Assembly: GCA_016858145.1 (NCBI GenBank)
Contig: JAEHOE010000153.1
Coordinates: 1-64,000 of the forward strand
Source: Edaphochlamys debaryana
Taxonomy: Eukaryota; Chlorophyta; Chlorophyceae; Chlamydomonadales
Length of the DNA: 64,000 nt
Reading direction: 5' to 3'
The position numbers and the translations under genes were made by a program. Below, one piece after another: positions 20,823-34,400 of the stretch. How positions within the stretch are numbered: position 1 is the first letter of the stretch; each line of letters starts with the position of its first letter. The notes beneath the pieces were generated by a model. That model did not search any database. It had not been told where the DNA came from and worked only from the letters and a program-made list of their open reading frames with translations.

Positions 20823-23800
20823 TCACTCCGCAACCGCCACGGACGAGGGACGCGACACGAGCGGCGGCAGGTGCTGCGGCACGGTGGGAATCCCGCCCAG
20901 CACGCCAGCCGAATGGGGCCCATTGCCACTCTCCGACACGTTCCGGGAGTAATGCACGCTCTCGGCCACGGGCCCGCGACGGGCGCTCGACGGCCTGCTG
21001 CCAGCGTTGGCGCTGGGCGGCCGGCTGCCCCGACTGCTCCGGATCGCCGCCAGCCCGCCGCCCGCCGCCGCCAGCTTGAGCTCCGGCAGCGACTCCTCGC
21101 TGTCGTACCCCCCGCCCCCGCCGCCGCCGCCCATGTGCATCACGTGGCTGTTTGCGGGCACGAACCCGCCGCCGCTAGAGATAATCACCTCCTCTATGAT
21201 GCTGTCCGTCACGGAGGCGCCTCTTCGGTGCGCGGGGCCGCCGGTTTCAGAGGCCATGACCTTTCGGCTGTTGCGCCCGGGCAGCCCTTCCCTGCTCGAG
21301 TTGACGGCCTGGCCTGCCTGGCTCCGACGCGGCTGCAGCGGCCCGGGCGGCGAGTGGCCGTGCGAGGAGGCGAGGGAGGCACGCGGGGAGTGGTCGACGG
21401 CGCCGCCGGCAGAGCCGGGCAGCGAGCCAGACGCTCCGAGGTGCGACGCCCGCACGCCGGATGTGGAGCGGTAGAGCGGGCCGGGGCCGCCGCCTCCGCC
21501 GCTGGTCGCCAGGGCTGCCTGCATATCATAGTGGGCGGGCAGCGGCAATGGCACGGCGCCGTTGCTGCCTGGCCGTCCGTTTGGGGCCGAGGTTGCGGCC
21601 ACGAGCGCAGCCTGCTGCGCCGCCGCCGCCGCGGCGGCGTGCGACGCAACCAAGGGCGGCGGCGGCAGCGGCGACCCGGACCCGTTGCCGCCGCCGCCGC
21701 CTCCACCTCCACCTCCACCGCCGGAACCGGAACCCACCGAGGAAGCTGTGGACGCGGCGGGGCCGCCGCTTGCCTCCAGCGCCGCCAACACGGCATGCAT
21801 TAGCTGGAAGAGCTGGAGCTCGGACAGGTTGGCGCCGTCGGTGCGGATTTGCTTGGCCAGCACGGTGGGCAGCGCCAGGCGGTACGACTGCGGGTACAAG
21901 GGCGCACGGGAGCAGCACGGAACTCAGCGACGTGAGGCCAAGGGCCGAAGGAACGAGACGCTACCCTAGGGCACGGGTCTGAGGTGCGGTTGCACGGGGC
22001 TGCGGCGCAAGTGCGCGACAGAGCTGTTGAGGCCCGCTCCGCGCAGGTAGACAGTGAGGCAGGGACTGCAAGCAGAGCGAAGGCGCCGATGCTTCTCTGT
22101 GCGACCCAGCCGCCTCGCACCTGCACCACGGTCTTGACCTTCTTGAAGAGCCCGGCCAGCTCGGTGCGCGAGGAGGCCAGGATGGCCGAGGTGGAGGGCC
22201 CCGAGCCGCCCTTCTTGGCCTCCTGCTTGGCCTCGTTGAGCTTGATGCGCGTGGTGGACAGCTTGCGCTCCAGGTCCTCGGTGCGCTCCCTGCGGTTGGC
22301 GGTTGGCGGTTAGCGGTTAGTGGGATACGGGCTCCAGCGTGATGGGCGCACGGTACGTGTCTCCTGGGCCCTGCCCCGGCCGCTGCGTGTGCCGTGCGGA
22401 ACGGATCTCCTGCGCCCTGTGCCGGCAGCCGTCCCGGGCTGCATGCGTGCCGTGCCAACCGCCCACCTGTAGGCCAAGCTCTGGCTGCGGTACATGTCCT
22501 CGATCTCGGCCTGCGCGATGCCCGCGTTCACCAGCGCCGCCTCCAGCTTGCCCGCCAGCGCCGTCTGCTTGGCCAGGCTGCTCTGCAGCACCTCCATCTG
22601 CCCGGCCATGTCCTTGATCAGGCCCTGCAGCAGCCGAGCCAGACGCAGAGCATGAGGTTTCGGCTAGAAGCCACGAGCCCCTCCCCCACGAGCCCCGGCA
22701 TCCACGAGCAGCCCACAGCCCTCAACACACCAACAGGCACGCTTGGCAAGGGGCTGCGCTTGAAGCCGTGCGTGCCATGCCCCGGGCCCATAGCCGGCGC
22801 CCCGACGGCCCGACCCGACCCGACCCGGCCCGCACGCACCTGCATGCGCGTGCACCGCCCGTTGAGGTCATCCACGGTGGCCTCCTGCTCGTCCGACCCA
22901 GCCCGCAGCTGCGCCACCTCGGCCTCGCTCCTGCTCAGCGCCCAGCTCATTTCTGACACGCGCGACTCGGCGGCGCCCAGGCGCTTGGCCAGCTCAGCAC
23001 TGCGCCCCGAGGCTTCCGTGAGCTGAGCCGCCAGAGAGTCGGCGCGGGCCGAGGTCTGTGCGAGCTGCTCGTCGAGGCGGTCGGCCCGGGCTTTGGCTTG
23101 GTCGGCGGTGGAGCGAGCGGCGGCGATGGAGGGCTCTGCGGCGGCCAGCTTCTCCAGCGCTGCCGCCAGCGCCGTCGCCTGGGGCACGGGAGCGGAGCAA
23201 GGTGTGCAGGTTTTGAGGCCCCATGGCTTGCCTCCGCAGCTGCTGGAGACGTATCTGCCCAGCCTCGTCTACTCAGGCCCACACCGTCGCAGCCCCAGCC
23301 CTTGCACGCTTTCCCCCTCCGGACGCATTCTTACCTTGTCCGCGAGCTCTGCCGTCCGCGTCTCGAGCTCCTTTCGCACCGCCTCGGCCTCCTTGCGCGC
23401 CGCCGCCAGCTCGGCATCGCGCTTGGCCGCCGCGTCCTTGGCGGCCGCCGCCGCCTTCTCCAGCGCCTCTTTGGCGGCGGTGGCGGCGTCCAGGCGCTCC
23501 GTCAGCTCCTTGGCTCGCCGCTCCAGCTCCGCAATGGCGGTGTCGTGCTTGGCCAGCGCTGCCACCTGCGTTGCAAGGGGTTGGGTCGGATGGGGTGGGA
23601 TGCATCAAGTGGTTAGGATTAAGCACAGCTCAGCAGGGTGGGAGGATAGCGGGCTTGAGGCACGAGGCTGCTCGCGCCCGCCTGCACCAGCCCTGCGGAC
23701 CTCGACAGAGCCCGACCGCCGCATGCATGCCCGGCGCTTCACCCTGCCCTTGGTGCGCGTACCTGTGCCCCGTGGTTTGCCTCCATGGTAGCAACACGCG

Positions 23801-26800
23801 ACTGCAGCTCCGCGCCCCGGGCCGTGGCCGCCTCCAGCTGCCGCCGCAGCTCCGACGTCTCACTGCGGGCCGCCTCGAGCTCGCCCTCCAGCTGCGACGC
23901 CGCCGCCGCAGCCTCCGTCACCGCGGCCCTGGCAGCCTCCGCCGCCGCCGCAGCGGCGTCGGCGGCGGCGCGTGTCTCCGCCAGCTCGTCGGCGGAGCGG
24001 CTGGCGGCGGCGGCAGCCTCTTCCCGAGCCGCCGCCAGCTGCTGCCGCAGCTCCGCCGCCGACGCGCGCGCCTCTTCGAGCTCGCGGGACCGCGTCTGGG
24101 CCTCCTGCGAGAGAGCGGCCACACGGGCCTGCGCCTCCGCCAGCGCCGCCGCCGCGCCCGCGACCTCTTTCCGCTCCGCCTCGACCTGCTTTTTGAGATC
24201 TGAGGCCTCAGCCGCCCGCGACTCTGCGGCCGCGCGAGCCGCCGCGAGGTCGGAACCGAGCTCTGTCGCGTGCGCCGCCGCCGCCGCCGCCTCGTGTTCC
24301 CGCGCCTGCGTCGCCGCCGTCTCGGCGGCGGCGGCGCGGGCTTCGGCCGCCGCCACCTCCTTCGTCAGGGCATCGACACGGGCTTGGAGCTGCGACACCG
24401 CCGCCGCGCCAGATTCGCTGGCGCGTTTGCCGGCCTCGCGCTGCTGCTCCGCCGCCGCTGCGGCAGCCGCTGCAGAGGCGGCCTTGGCTGCTGCCGCCGC
24501 CGCCTCGTCTTCTAGCCGCTTCCGGTCCGCTGCTGCAGCCGCCGCCGCCGCCTCTAGCTCCTGCACCCGTGACTCCAGCTCGCGCACCCGAGAGTCAGAC
24601 GGCGCCGACGCAGGCGGCGTGCAGGGCTCGCCCACCACCCCAATCGTGATCGCCGACGGAGGTGTGGCTGACCGCGTGGGGGGCGGCGACGGCGTCGCCG
24701 GCGGGGCTTCCGCCGCCGCCGCTGCCGCCGCCTTCCCAGCCGCCTCCGCCAGCTTCGCCTCCGTGTCAGCAAGCTTGGCTGCCAGCTCCTTGACCTTTTG
24801 ATCCGCCTCCGCGACCTTGGCCTCGGCGTCGGCGGCGCGCTTCTTGAGCGCCTCCACCTCGGCCGCGTCGGCGGCGGAGGCGCCCGCGCCTCCGCTGGCG
24901 GCGGCTGCCGCCGCCGCTGCCTCCGCCGCCGCGCCCGCCATGGCCAGGTCTCGCATGAGCGTAGAGACGCGGGCGTTGGCCTCCTCCACGTGTTTGTTCT
25001 TGGTATGGAGCTGGCGCTGTGGGAGGAAAGCCCGGCAATAGGCAACAGCGTCAGCACGCTCCTGACTTCCCCGCCCTTCAGATCTGCCGCCGCTACGCAC
25101 AGTTCGCACAAGCCCAGCATCCTTCCCTGCCTGTCCTCCCGCCCGCTCCCCACCCTGCACCTGCTGTCCCCATGCCCGCCCGGCTCCCTTGAGGCCCCTC
25201 CTCAGTCCCCACCTTGAGCTTGTCGAGCTGGCCCCTGAGGTCCGCCACCTCCTGGTCGCTGGGCGCCTTGGCCAGCTTCTCCACGATCACGCGCTGCGCG
25301 TCCCCCAGCTGCCCCTTGAGCACCTCGATCTCCTGCGGGGCGCAAGCGGCAGCCGGACACCGGATGGTGTTGGGAGGAGGAGGCCAGGCACGTAGCGGCC
25401 ACCACGTCCGACCTCACAACCGGCACAGGGAAGGGGTTTCCTGGACCGCCAGGCTGTGCGCAGAGCTGCCATGCCCCGACCTGGTTGTGCGGCTTGTCCT
25501 GTCCTAAGACCTCCCCGCGAGCAAATACTGCCGCCCACTGCGTCACCTCACAGCCTCCGCATCCCAGGCCCCACTGCTTCGGCCTACCGGCCCACGTCCC
25601 CAGCGCCCACAGCCCGCGCCCACACCCCATCCCTGCCCCCAAGCCCCAAGCCCTTGACCCAAGCCCTCCACCCGCACCTTGCTGGCTGCCTCCAGGCGCT
25701 GCTTGACGGTGTCCGCCTCCTTCTGCTTGGCCGCCACAACAGCGTCCTTGTCCTCCCGCAGCTTAGAGATAAAGTCTTGAAGCGCAGAAAGGCTATGCTC
25801 GGCGCCGTTGGGCACGCTCGCGCCGCCGCCGCGAAGCGGCGTTCCGGCGGCCTCCGCCCCCAGCGGCCGCTGCCCCATGCCGGGGCTGAGCGGGTGGCTG
25901 GGCGAGCGAATGAGCGCGGAAGCGCCGGGCGCGCCCGCGGCTGCGGCGCCCGCGCCGGCCGCAGCCCCCGTGTTGCTGCCGCGCCGGCCGTTGCGGCTGC
26001 CGCCGCCGCCGTGCGCGAGCCCCAGCGAGGTGACGGAGGTCGTGAGCTCCGCCAGCCGCTCCTCCAGCTCCTTGCGGGAGGCCACGGTGGCGTCGTGCTT
26101 GCCTCGCTCCTCCGTCAGCTCCTGCTGCAGGTAGTTGACGCGCTCCTTGAAGTCCGCAAGCATCTGGCTCAGGAGCTTGTTCTCCTCCGACAGCAGCGCC
26201 TGTGCTGCCGCGAGGGCCTTCTGGTGGTGGACCTGGGCGGACGGCAGCCCTGCCGCGGCCGCTGCCGCGGCCGCCGCGGCGCCGCTGGCGCCAGCGAAGC
26301 CAGAGGCGCCGCCGCCTGCGATGGCGCTCCGTAGCGCCGGGGAGATGGGCGGCGTCGCGCCCGTGCCAACGCCCGCTGCCGCCAGGACTGCTGCCAGTTG
26401 CCCCGCCGGCGCCAGAGCTTGCCCCCCAGGCGCCCCCAACGGCGACGCGGCCCGCACGCGAGCCGAGGCACTGCGCGCGGGGGAGGCCGTAGCCCCAGCC
26501 CCGGCCTCGCCCGCCAGGCCCGGCGCCCCGCCGCCCGACACGGACTTGCTCCGAGGAGTGACTCCCGCGCCTGGCCCAGGCCCCGTCGTGCCGGTCGCAT
26601 CTGAGGCCTCCTCATCCCCCGCCTCCTCAATCGCTGACAGCGACTGAGTGATGGGCTGGTGTTGGAGGACGTCGGTGGGCAGGGAGAGCTGGGAGGAGCT
26701 CCCAGGGCCTGCGCCGCTGGGGACCGAGTCGCTGCGGGGCGAGGGAGGCCCCGGGTCTCCCACCGCGGCGATGAGGCCTGCGTCGGTGCCGGAGGTGGCG

Positions 26801-27773
26801 TTGAGGCCCGCAGCCTCACCGGCCACCCCTGCCCCTGCGCCCGTGGACCGAGCGGTCGAGGTCAGCGGGTTTGAGGCCCCGCTTGGCCCCCCCGGTGCTA
26901 GGGGCGGCTGGCCGCCTCCTGGCGTGGCAGAGGCGACGGCGGCGACCGCGGCCGCTGAGGCGGCGGCGGCGGCAGCTGCCTGCTCCGCCGCTGCCCGGAC
27001 GTGGCTGAGCCCCTGCGCATTGTCCAGCCACTGCCGGCAGCGTAACTCGTTGGACTCCCGCTTTAGCCGCTGCAGCTCCGAGGTGGCTTTCGTCAGTTCC
27101 TGCAGGGTGAGGGGACGGCACGGGCAGGCGGTGAGTTAGAGCCAGAGGGCGTGCAGGCTGGTAGCTGCCAAGTGGCAGTGCCTGTATAGTGTGCTGTTGC
27201 TGCAACCAGGGCGCAGCACGGCCAGGGGCCGTTCGGGCTCCAGGCCTAGTGCGAGAGCGGGAGACCGGGGGCGCGCGTCTCCGCCCGCCGCAGCAGCCCG
27301 CACCTGCTGTAGCTCCTGGTTCTCGCGCTTAAGCTCCGAGGTGACCACCACTGCATCCTCCTTCTCCTTTTCGAGCTTGAGCACCAGTGTCTGCGATGGC
27401 GCCAGGCGGGAACCAGGCATCGGTCAACCGGCCTCGGTGCACGCTCTCACGCCAACTAAGCCAGCCCCAAGAAGCCCAATGTAGCCCCTAATATGCTCTG
27501 AGCTCGGGCTGGCCGCCTCGAGGACCCGCGCGTCGGCACCTTCACATTCTAAGGGCGACCTACCCTGAGACGAATCAGCTCAAATGCCCTGTCCTCCGAC
27601 TCCTGTTCAAGCTTGTTGAGAGTTTGAAGCAGGCCGTGTTGTTTGCGCCCGGACGGTGCCGGAGGCGGGCCTCCGCCCTTATGTGCCGAGGGTGGCGCTG
27701 GGATGTGCCCGACGCCCATAGGGAGCCCGCGCTTGGCGGGCCCCTTACGCTGTGGCGACCTAAACGGGTCCAT
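20823..27773 (-). CDS. Large Ala-rich coiled-coil protein (1684 aa), function unknown
   Basis: Ten exons on the minus strand: 27773-27564, 27390-27304, 27099-25678, 25332-25213, 25016-23763, 23565-23335, 23178-22840, 22624-22467, 22289-22121, 21887-20823. The total is 5055 nt, with all phases closing. The ATG at 27773 is the first in frame; the N-terminus is basic and Pro/Gly-rich. Heptad-like Leu/Ala/Glu/Lys/Arg sequence runs over most of exons 2 and 4-9 (for example KLEKEKEDAVVVTSELKREN), broken by Ala/Ser/Gly/Pro linkers in exon 3. A short conserved-looking helical block, SYRLALPTVLAKQIRTDG, starts the last exon, which then becomes disordered. There is no motor, kinase or membrane segment. 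A cytoskeletal or centrosomal/ciliary scaffold is possible but not shown. Confidence 0.88.
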
Positions 27774-29256
27774 CCTGGGAGGGCTGAAGCCTCGGCTCAG
27801 ACGAGTGGGGCCCTCATTGACGAAGGGCCCCGCGCTGCCGCTATGCTATTCTCACGTCCATCGTTTCCCTCGTTTACTCATTAGAAAATAGGGGGAAGCG
27901 CGAGAGTTCGCAGAATTGAAGCGAGTCCGTCACCGAGTTTGTGTCCTCGCCTGTGGTAGGAGCTAGCCTTGAAACTGATAGTGCGGCTATTAAGTGTGCT
28001 TCAGCAATGTTGTGGGGTGGGTATGGGGTGGGCGAGGTAGGGCAGGGTCGGCACACCCGTCGTGCAATCGGCACGCCCGATCCACGCTCATCACCCGGCG
28101 AGCCCCGCAGTGGCGAAGAGAGAAGAAGCAGGAGGGTCAAGTGGCAGCCTCGTCCATCGTGTGACTGCCAAGGTTGCCCCTCGCAGACGCCACACGCCAG
28201 CCCCCACCGCCCCCACCATCCACGCACCGGCAAGTCGAGACAGCAGCGTCCCCGAATCCCAGCTGCCCGCCCTTCTGCTAACCTGGTACTCGCTCGTCAG
28301 TCCACCTGCCCTCCCCAAGCCCAAGACCAAGCGCCATATTCTTCCTCCAACCATCGATTTAAGTTGCTGCGCGTGACTGGTGACGGAAGGGCAGTAAGGG
28401 GGTGTTGGCACGCTGGCAGAGCGCCATTGCAGCGGCGGAGCCCGGGGCCCCGCAGCCCGTTCAGCCCTGACCCCTGACCCCTCAGCAGCCCTCCTTCCAG
28501 AGGCCTACGTGCGTTGTTAGCTGAAACTGTGGGCGGTCTTTCTTAATTCCGAACATCAGGGAGGGTCTTGACGTTACAGCTCGTGACAAGCGTCCCGGAA
28601 CGCCCCTATGTGTGTTCGTGGCCATTTTGGCGGGTCAGGGACGACGACGAAGCCCACGAGATGCCATTGACAGCCCCTTGCATCCCACGCACGCCGCCTT
28701 CTCCACAAAGGGGCCTACATTGTCAAGGAACTAAAGGCCTGCCAATCCCCCCGTAATAACCTTCCCTCATCCACCTCGGATCCCTCTCCGACGCGCGTTC
28801 CATCTATCTCCAACCCCAAGCATCCTGCGCCCGGTCAAGCCCGATAAACTGAATAGTTCTGCTCACCCGGTAAACCCATATTCACGGATGCCACCGAATC
28901 CCTCACAGCTCCAAGTGGCCTCAGCGCACAAGGGCTTTCCCCCCCGCCTGCCACACCACGCAGGTGCAGAGGAGCAGGTGGTCGCCTCCGTTCACTTTGC
29001 TGTTCCCAAGGGGTACCCCAAGCGGTGCAGTTCATCAGCCGCACTGCGCCTCCCCAAGCGCCGTCGCAACATGTATGATTCACGTTGCCCGCATCGAACC
29101 AGCGCCTCGGCCCATGCCTTCCTCGCAGCAGGCCCGAACCCAAGCCAAGCCCAGCGCTCGCCCGCTAACGGCAATGCAGTGCCGTGCTGAACAGTCACGA
29201 GCACTAAGCGACCGGCTATCCGAGAAGAAGTGAGCGGGCGGCGCCTCGCCAGCCGC
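27774..29256. other. Intergenic region: promoter of the coiled-coil gene and 3' flank of the dioxygenase
   Basis: No domain-bearing frame on either strand. It holds the 5' flank of the minus-strand coiled-coil gene and the 3' untranslated part of the dioxygenase gene. Confidence 0.5.
28574..28578 (-). terminator. Possible TGTAA poly(A) signal of the acireductone dioxygenase gene
   Basis: TGTAA on the minus strand, about 680 nt after the stop codon at 29257. TGTAA is the usual green-algal poly(A) signal; the assignment rests on position only. Confidence 0.35.
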
Positions 29257-30762
29257 TTAGGCGCTGACGGGAACGGCGTTGGCGCCGGGGCCGTACTTTG
29301 CCATGTACTTGGCGCGGCTGGGGTGCTCCTCCTGGGGCCGGTTGAACGGCGTCCACACGGGCTCCCCCACGAACAGGCGCATCGCCTGCGGTGGGGGCGA
29401 GGCGGGGGTCACGTGGGCACAGGCAATCAGGCCTCACAAAGCGCATGAGAATACTTCGAGCAGGCCCCCCACATGCCGTGCCTGCTGCCTCTCTCCGTCA
29501 TCGAGTGCCTGCCCTGCCCTGCCCTGCCCTGCCCCAAAGGCCCGGCCGCACATACCTTGGCGTAGTTCTTGGTGTCGAGCGTGAAGCGGTGGTAGATGCC
29601 CTCGGGCACGATGATGAGGTCCCCCTTGTTGACGCAGATGCGCACCCAGCGGTCGTCCAGGCTGCGGATGTCGAAGTAGCCTGCGGGCGCGGGCGGGAGC
29701 AGACGGTAAGGAGGCGACAAGAGTACGTTGGCGGAGCCAGGTTGGCGAGTGGAGTTCAGGTATGCCACGCACAGCACGGCGGGGCACGGGCGGTGACGGT
29801 TAAAGGGACCACCGGTAGCTCAGAGGGCAAAGTCCTGCGGGGGTGGTGCGAAAGGGAAGAGCGGGCAGGGCTGGCTGCCGTTGGATGGCCACCCACCCGA
29901 GCCGTCCAGGAAGTAGCGGATCTCGTCGTCCGAGTGGATGTGCTCCTGGTAGAAGGCCTTGAGCTTGTTTTCGTAGTCGGGCAGCGTGTCCTTGGAGATG
30001 GTCAGCACCTCCTGCGGACGGCAACATGCGGGCGACAGACGGGACCGGTTGAGTTAAAGCGGGAGCGGGAACAACAGAGAGGTGGATAGTTCTTCAGTAG
30101 GGCTCCCGTGGAGATTTGAAGTAGCCCCCCTTGTCTAGACCGAGCGGGGAAACTCTGACGCACAATGTAGGACATGCCGTGGACCTTGCGAATGGCAGCC
30201 AGCTTGGGGTCGGTCTCCCAGTTGTCGGCGTCCAGGCTCCAGTAAGTGACGCCCATCTCGCGCAGCTTGGCCAGCGTGCAAGGCTCGTTGGGGTCCAGGC
30301 TGCGAGTTTGAGGGCAAGGGACACGAGCGAGGGGACGGGGTTGTGGCCGTGTGGGGTGGCAGCGCCAAGACTCCTCCCCCCCCCTTGCGCAGCCCAGCCC
30401 AAAGCTCCCCCCCCACCAAAGCTCCCCCTTCCCCGACTTCGTAAGCGAGGATTCATCTGCGCCTGTGGCGCATGGCGCCCTACCGGTGCTCCAGACGTTG
30501 GTCCTCTGTAGAATCGTCCATGTACCAGGCCTGCACCTTGGCGGTGGCCTCCGGCTCGGGCTACGATTTAAAGAAGCGAAGGGAACATAGTTAGCCCCGC
30601 ACAAGATACCAAGCAGCTCTCCCAGGTGCCCATCCAGAGCTGCGGTTCGCATCGGCCGCCCGAAGTGCCCTACAAAACCGATAGCTAGATTTTATCGCTA
30701 GATAAGCTCGAGATCAGCTTCACCTGCGCCAGCGCGAGCTCCTCAGGCGTGAAGGAGGCCAT
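29257..30762 (-). CDS. ARD: Acireductone dioxygenase (206 aa)
   Basis: Six exons: 30762-30724, 30560-30484, 30299-30164, 30011-29897, 29680-29556, 29385-29257 (621 nt, all phases closing). The enzyme oxidises acireductone in the methionine salvage pathway, giving the keto-acid precursor of methionine with iron, or an off-pathway product with nickel. It is a cytosolic cupin. Metal-site motifs are intact: [14 protein letters not shown] supplies the H-x-H-x-E residues, and EGIYHRFT the distal histidine. The N-terminal WYMDD and the C-terminal end [12 protein letters not shown] are typical. The length is close to the family norm of 180-200 aa. The first exon is only 13 codons; no other in-frame ATG fits better. 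Confidence 0.96.
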
Positions 30763-31454
30763 CGTTCGCACTCGTTTGCAGAGAGTGGCGGCAGAGGTAG
30801 AAAGCGAGCACAGGAGATGATGCGCGTGCGGTGTATGTCGAGAAGAGTGTGGAGAGCCTGCAGGCCTTGTCGATATGGCCGGCGAAACACAACCTTGGCC
30901 CGCGCGAGCCCGCGACCCCGGCTGCCCCGGCGTGGCCACCCCGTCACCCCGGCCGGCTGCGTTGATCTGCTGCGCTGTCCCATGCTATCTCTCCCTGCAC
31001 TCCTTTGTGCTCACTTGGCGCCGTCCGTGGTTGGCGCAAGCATGGTCACGGCGGCACCGATGCCAGAAGAGGGCATTCTTGTGGCTTACATCCCGCGCCC
31101 CGTGCGCAGCGCACTGCATTACTTCCCATTCCCAGCGTCGACCCACGGCCTCCGACATTGTCTACATCCGGTGCTAGAGACCAAGCAGTCAAGCCTGCTT
31201 GCCCGTGTCTCAATCCCCCCCTTGCACAGGTATAAGCTTGGTCCCAACACCGAAACTCCTCCGTGCAGCGCTCGGCTCATCCGCAAGCCACGTCCTACCT
31301 CACAGCCGCGAGCCCCCCCTCACGCTATCTCCCAGCCCCCCTCCTCCAGCAGCCGCACCCCTACCCCCCTAGCACCACGCGGTTGGTCACCAAACCGTCC
31401 TTGCCTCAACCCCCCTAGCCCCACCACAACCTCCCTCCCCTCCACACCGCCCGC
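30763..31454. other. Intergenic: dioxygenase promoter and NUP54 3' untranslated region
   Basis: No supported gene. On the minus strand NUP54 ends at 31455 and the dioxygenase starts at 30762, so the 690 bp must hold both the NUP54 terminator and the dioxygenase promoter. Confidence 0.6.
31086..31090 (-). terminator. Likely TGTAA poly(A) signal of NUP54
   Basis: TGTAA on the minus strand, 365 nt downstream of the NUP54 stop codon. Confidence 0.5.
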
Positions 31455-34400
31455 TCAGCCCATCATGACCATCAGCTCGTTGCCGCTGCCGCCGCCCTGC
31501 CCGCCCTGCCCCGGGCCCGCGGTGAGGCGGCGCAGCACCTCAGCGTCCAGCTCGTCGGCCTTGAGCACGGCCTGGGGGGGTGGGTGGGTGGGGATGGGTG
31601 AGGCGTGGGAGATTTGTGGAAAAGTAGGCAGGGACAGTCGGGGGGATTGCGGGTGAGCAGGAATGAGGACAGGCAAGAGGGTAGGGGGGGGAATTCTTGC
31701 CGTGACTCATGGACAACAGCCTGCCGCAGGGGACCGTCTGGGCAATACGGGACGCAAGCAGCATGCCTCGTTACCACCGTGCACCCTCAGCGTCCGGGGC
31801 CCCACCTGCAGCTGCCGCACCGCCTCCGCGTGGTCTCTCAGCACCCCGAACAGCTGAGCCTGGGACCGCTCATCCAGCCGGACCTGTGGGCGGGTGGGCG
31901 GGCGGTGGAGGCCGGGGACAGGCACGTTGGGGACGGAGGGATTGGAGGACCCTTCGGCCATCTACCCCACACTGCTCAGCAGCCGGTGGCCAAGACATGC
32001 AGCCCAGCCCCTACCACCCCTCACCGAGGACAGGCCGCCGCCGTCCGCCGTGCTGCCGGCGCGCATGCGGGCGGCCGCCGCCACCGCCTGCGGGGGAGGG
32101 GTTGGCAGACCGTTAGCGCCCGCTGAAGAGCTGGCCATCCTTGCGTCAATAAGTTGGCCAGACACATGTAATTCTGCTACGCCCCGGCCCTTCCTCCCTG
32201 AACGGCTGGCTGACGCGCTTTCTGCTCCCTGCTCCTCCGCCGGGACCCCATACCCCCACAGTTGTCGCGCACTCGTGCACTCCCACCAAGCTCGGACCCC
32301 CAAGCAACACCCCAAGCAGCACACCTCGAGCCGCTGCTGCAGCCCCGCCCCCGCCGTCGCGGGCGCCACCGCCTCCTCCAGGCGGCTCAGCTGCCGGGAC
32401 AGCTCCGACACCTGCTGCCGGGACTGCTGGGCGTTGTAGCTGCGGGGCGGAACGGGGGGAGCAGCGGCAGAAGCTGGTCAAAGGTGGGCATCCGGTGTGG
32501 GTTCCCACGCAAGAACCGCCTCGTCACACGAATTGGTTCACGGCGTCCAGCACATCCCTCACCCACGCGCCCGCCCACTCGGTAAGCCCCCTCGTTCCCA
32601 ACTCCCAGCCTGCCTTTCCCCGACCCCTGCCCTAACCCCGCCCCAACCCGAACGCACACCAGCCCGCTCCCTCCCTCCAAATCCCGCCCCGCTCTCCAAC
32701 CCCGCCCCCACCCACCCCGCGCTGAGCGCCAGCCTGCTCTCCAGCGCGTCCACGCAGCGCAGCACATGCAGCAGCTTGTGGCTCAGCTCCGTGTGCTGCC
32801 GCTGCAGGGCAGCGATGCGCGAGCGGAACTCGCCAGCGGCGCGCCGCGACATGGCGGCGGCGCGGTCCTGCAGGTTGCAACGGAACCAAGCACGCTTAAC
32901 AAGACGCGCAAGAACATGCCCCTGCGGCACCATGGGGCCGCGGCTTCCATGCCCTACTGTACTAGAGGACAGGGTCCGGCGAACCAGCCCTAGAGCGCTG
33001 GCATTAGCGTCGGCGTCGGCATCAGCGGGTCGACCGCCCGGTCCAGTCCCCGCTGGCCCGCTCCCGACCGCTCGCCTGCAGCTCCCGCAGCCGCGTGGCG
33101 TTCTGCGTGACGGCCTCGCCCTGCATGCGGGAGCGGGTGGTGAGGTCGCGGAAGCCGTTGGCCACCACCGGCCACAGCCTGCGGGGGGGAGGGGGAGGGG
33201 GGGAAGGGCGGGAGCTCAGGCCACGCGGCGCAGATTGTGTGCCCCTGCGACCCTGACGCCACGCACCGTGCTTTCGCCACATGGCTCCGGTCTTCGACCG
33301 AGGGCCTTGGAGCCAGCCCCTGTTCCAGCTCCCGCCACCTCCCGAACTGCACCCCACCCCACGCCACCCCCTCCATCCCCGCCTCCACCAACCCTCCGCC
33401 CAGCCCCGACCCCCTCTGCCTCACTTCTGGCCGTTCTGCGGCCCCCCGATGGCCGCCAGCGCCGCCCTCCAGCGGTTCTCGTCCACCACGCAGCCGCCGC
33501 CGGGCTTGACGCGCTGCTCGGGCCGCTCCACCACGGAGGCGAAGAGCGTCTGGAAGCGGAAGTCGGCGGAGGCGGGGTTGTAGGAGGCGGCCAGGCGGGA
33601 CAGCGCCCGCACGGCGTCGTCCTGCGTGAGGCCGCTGGGGTCCACGAGGCCGGGCAGGCCGGGCTGGGCCTGCGGGAGGCGGAGGAGGGGAGTGATGTTC
33701 TGACAATCTGGAGAGCAGGAGCGGCAGCCAGCGAGGAGGGGGGGGGAGGACAGGCGGATTGGGGTTGGAGGAGAGGCGGGGAGGGATGGGGCGGAGCGGG
33801 GCGGAGGGGTTGGGTGGAGGAGCGGCGGTCGGGGCATACGTTGAGGACTTTGCAAGTGGGGGTGTGCGGTGAGAGATGCACGGTTCACGCGGGGTCGGAA
33901 GCTCGGCGGCGGTGGCGGTCATGGGAGCGGTGAGCGCAGGTAGTGCGGGATACAGGGGCCGGTGGACCTAGTACTGATAATACTCCCAAGTCTGAACGGC
34001 ACAGGAAAGCGGGGGCCTACGTACCGGAGCCGCGGCTCCGAACATGTTGGCAGGCTGGGACTGGGGCTGCGCTCCGAAGATGTTGGCGGCTGTGGTGGCG
34101 GCAGGTGCTGCAAAAGCAGAGAGAAGGGGCCTTGTCAGGCGGGCGGTAAGGCGCACGGCCAGGGAAGCAGGCAGGACAACACGGGTGATCCCCCCTCCCT
34201 GCCAAAGCGGACGCAGAGCGGACGGAGCCCCACCTCCGAACAGCCCCCCGGTCGTCCCCGTGGCAGGGGTAGCGCCGAAGAGCGAAGGAGCCGAGCCCGC
34301 TGCCCCAAATGCCGGCGCAGCCGTGGCGCCAAATAGGGAGGGCGCCGACGTGGGGGCCGCGGTTGCACCAAAGAGGCCTGGCGCGCTGGCCGCAGGGGCG

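Noticed and set aside
20709..24801. Plus-strand Ala/Ser/Arg-rich frames opposite the coiled-coil gene
   Set aside because: They are shadows of its exons; the minus-strand exons have consistent splice sites and phases while these do not.
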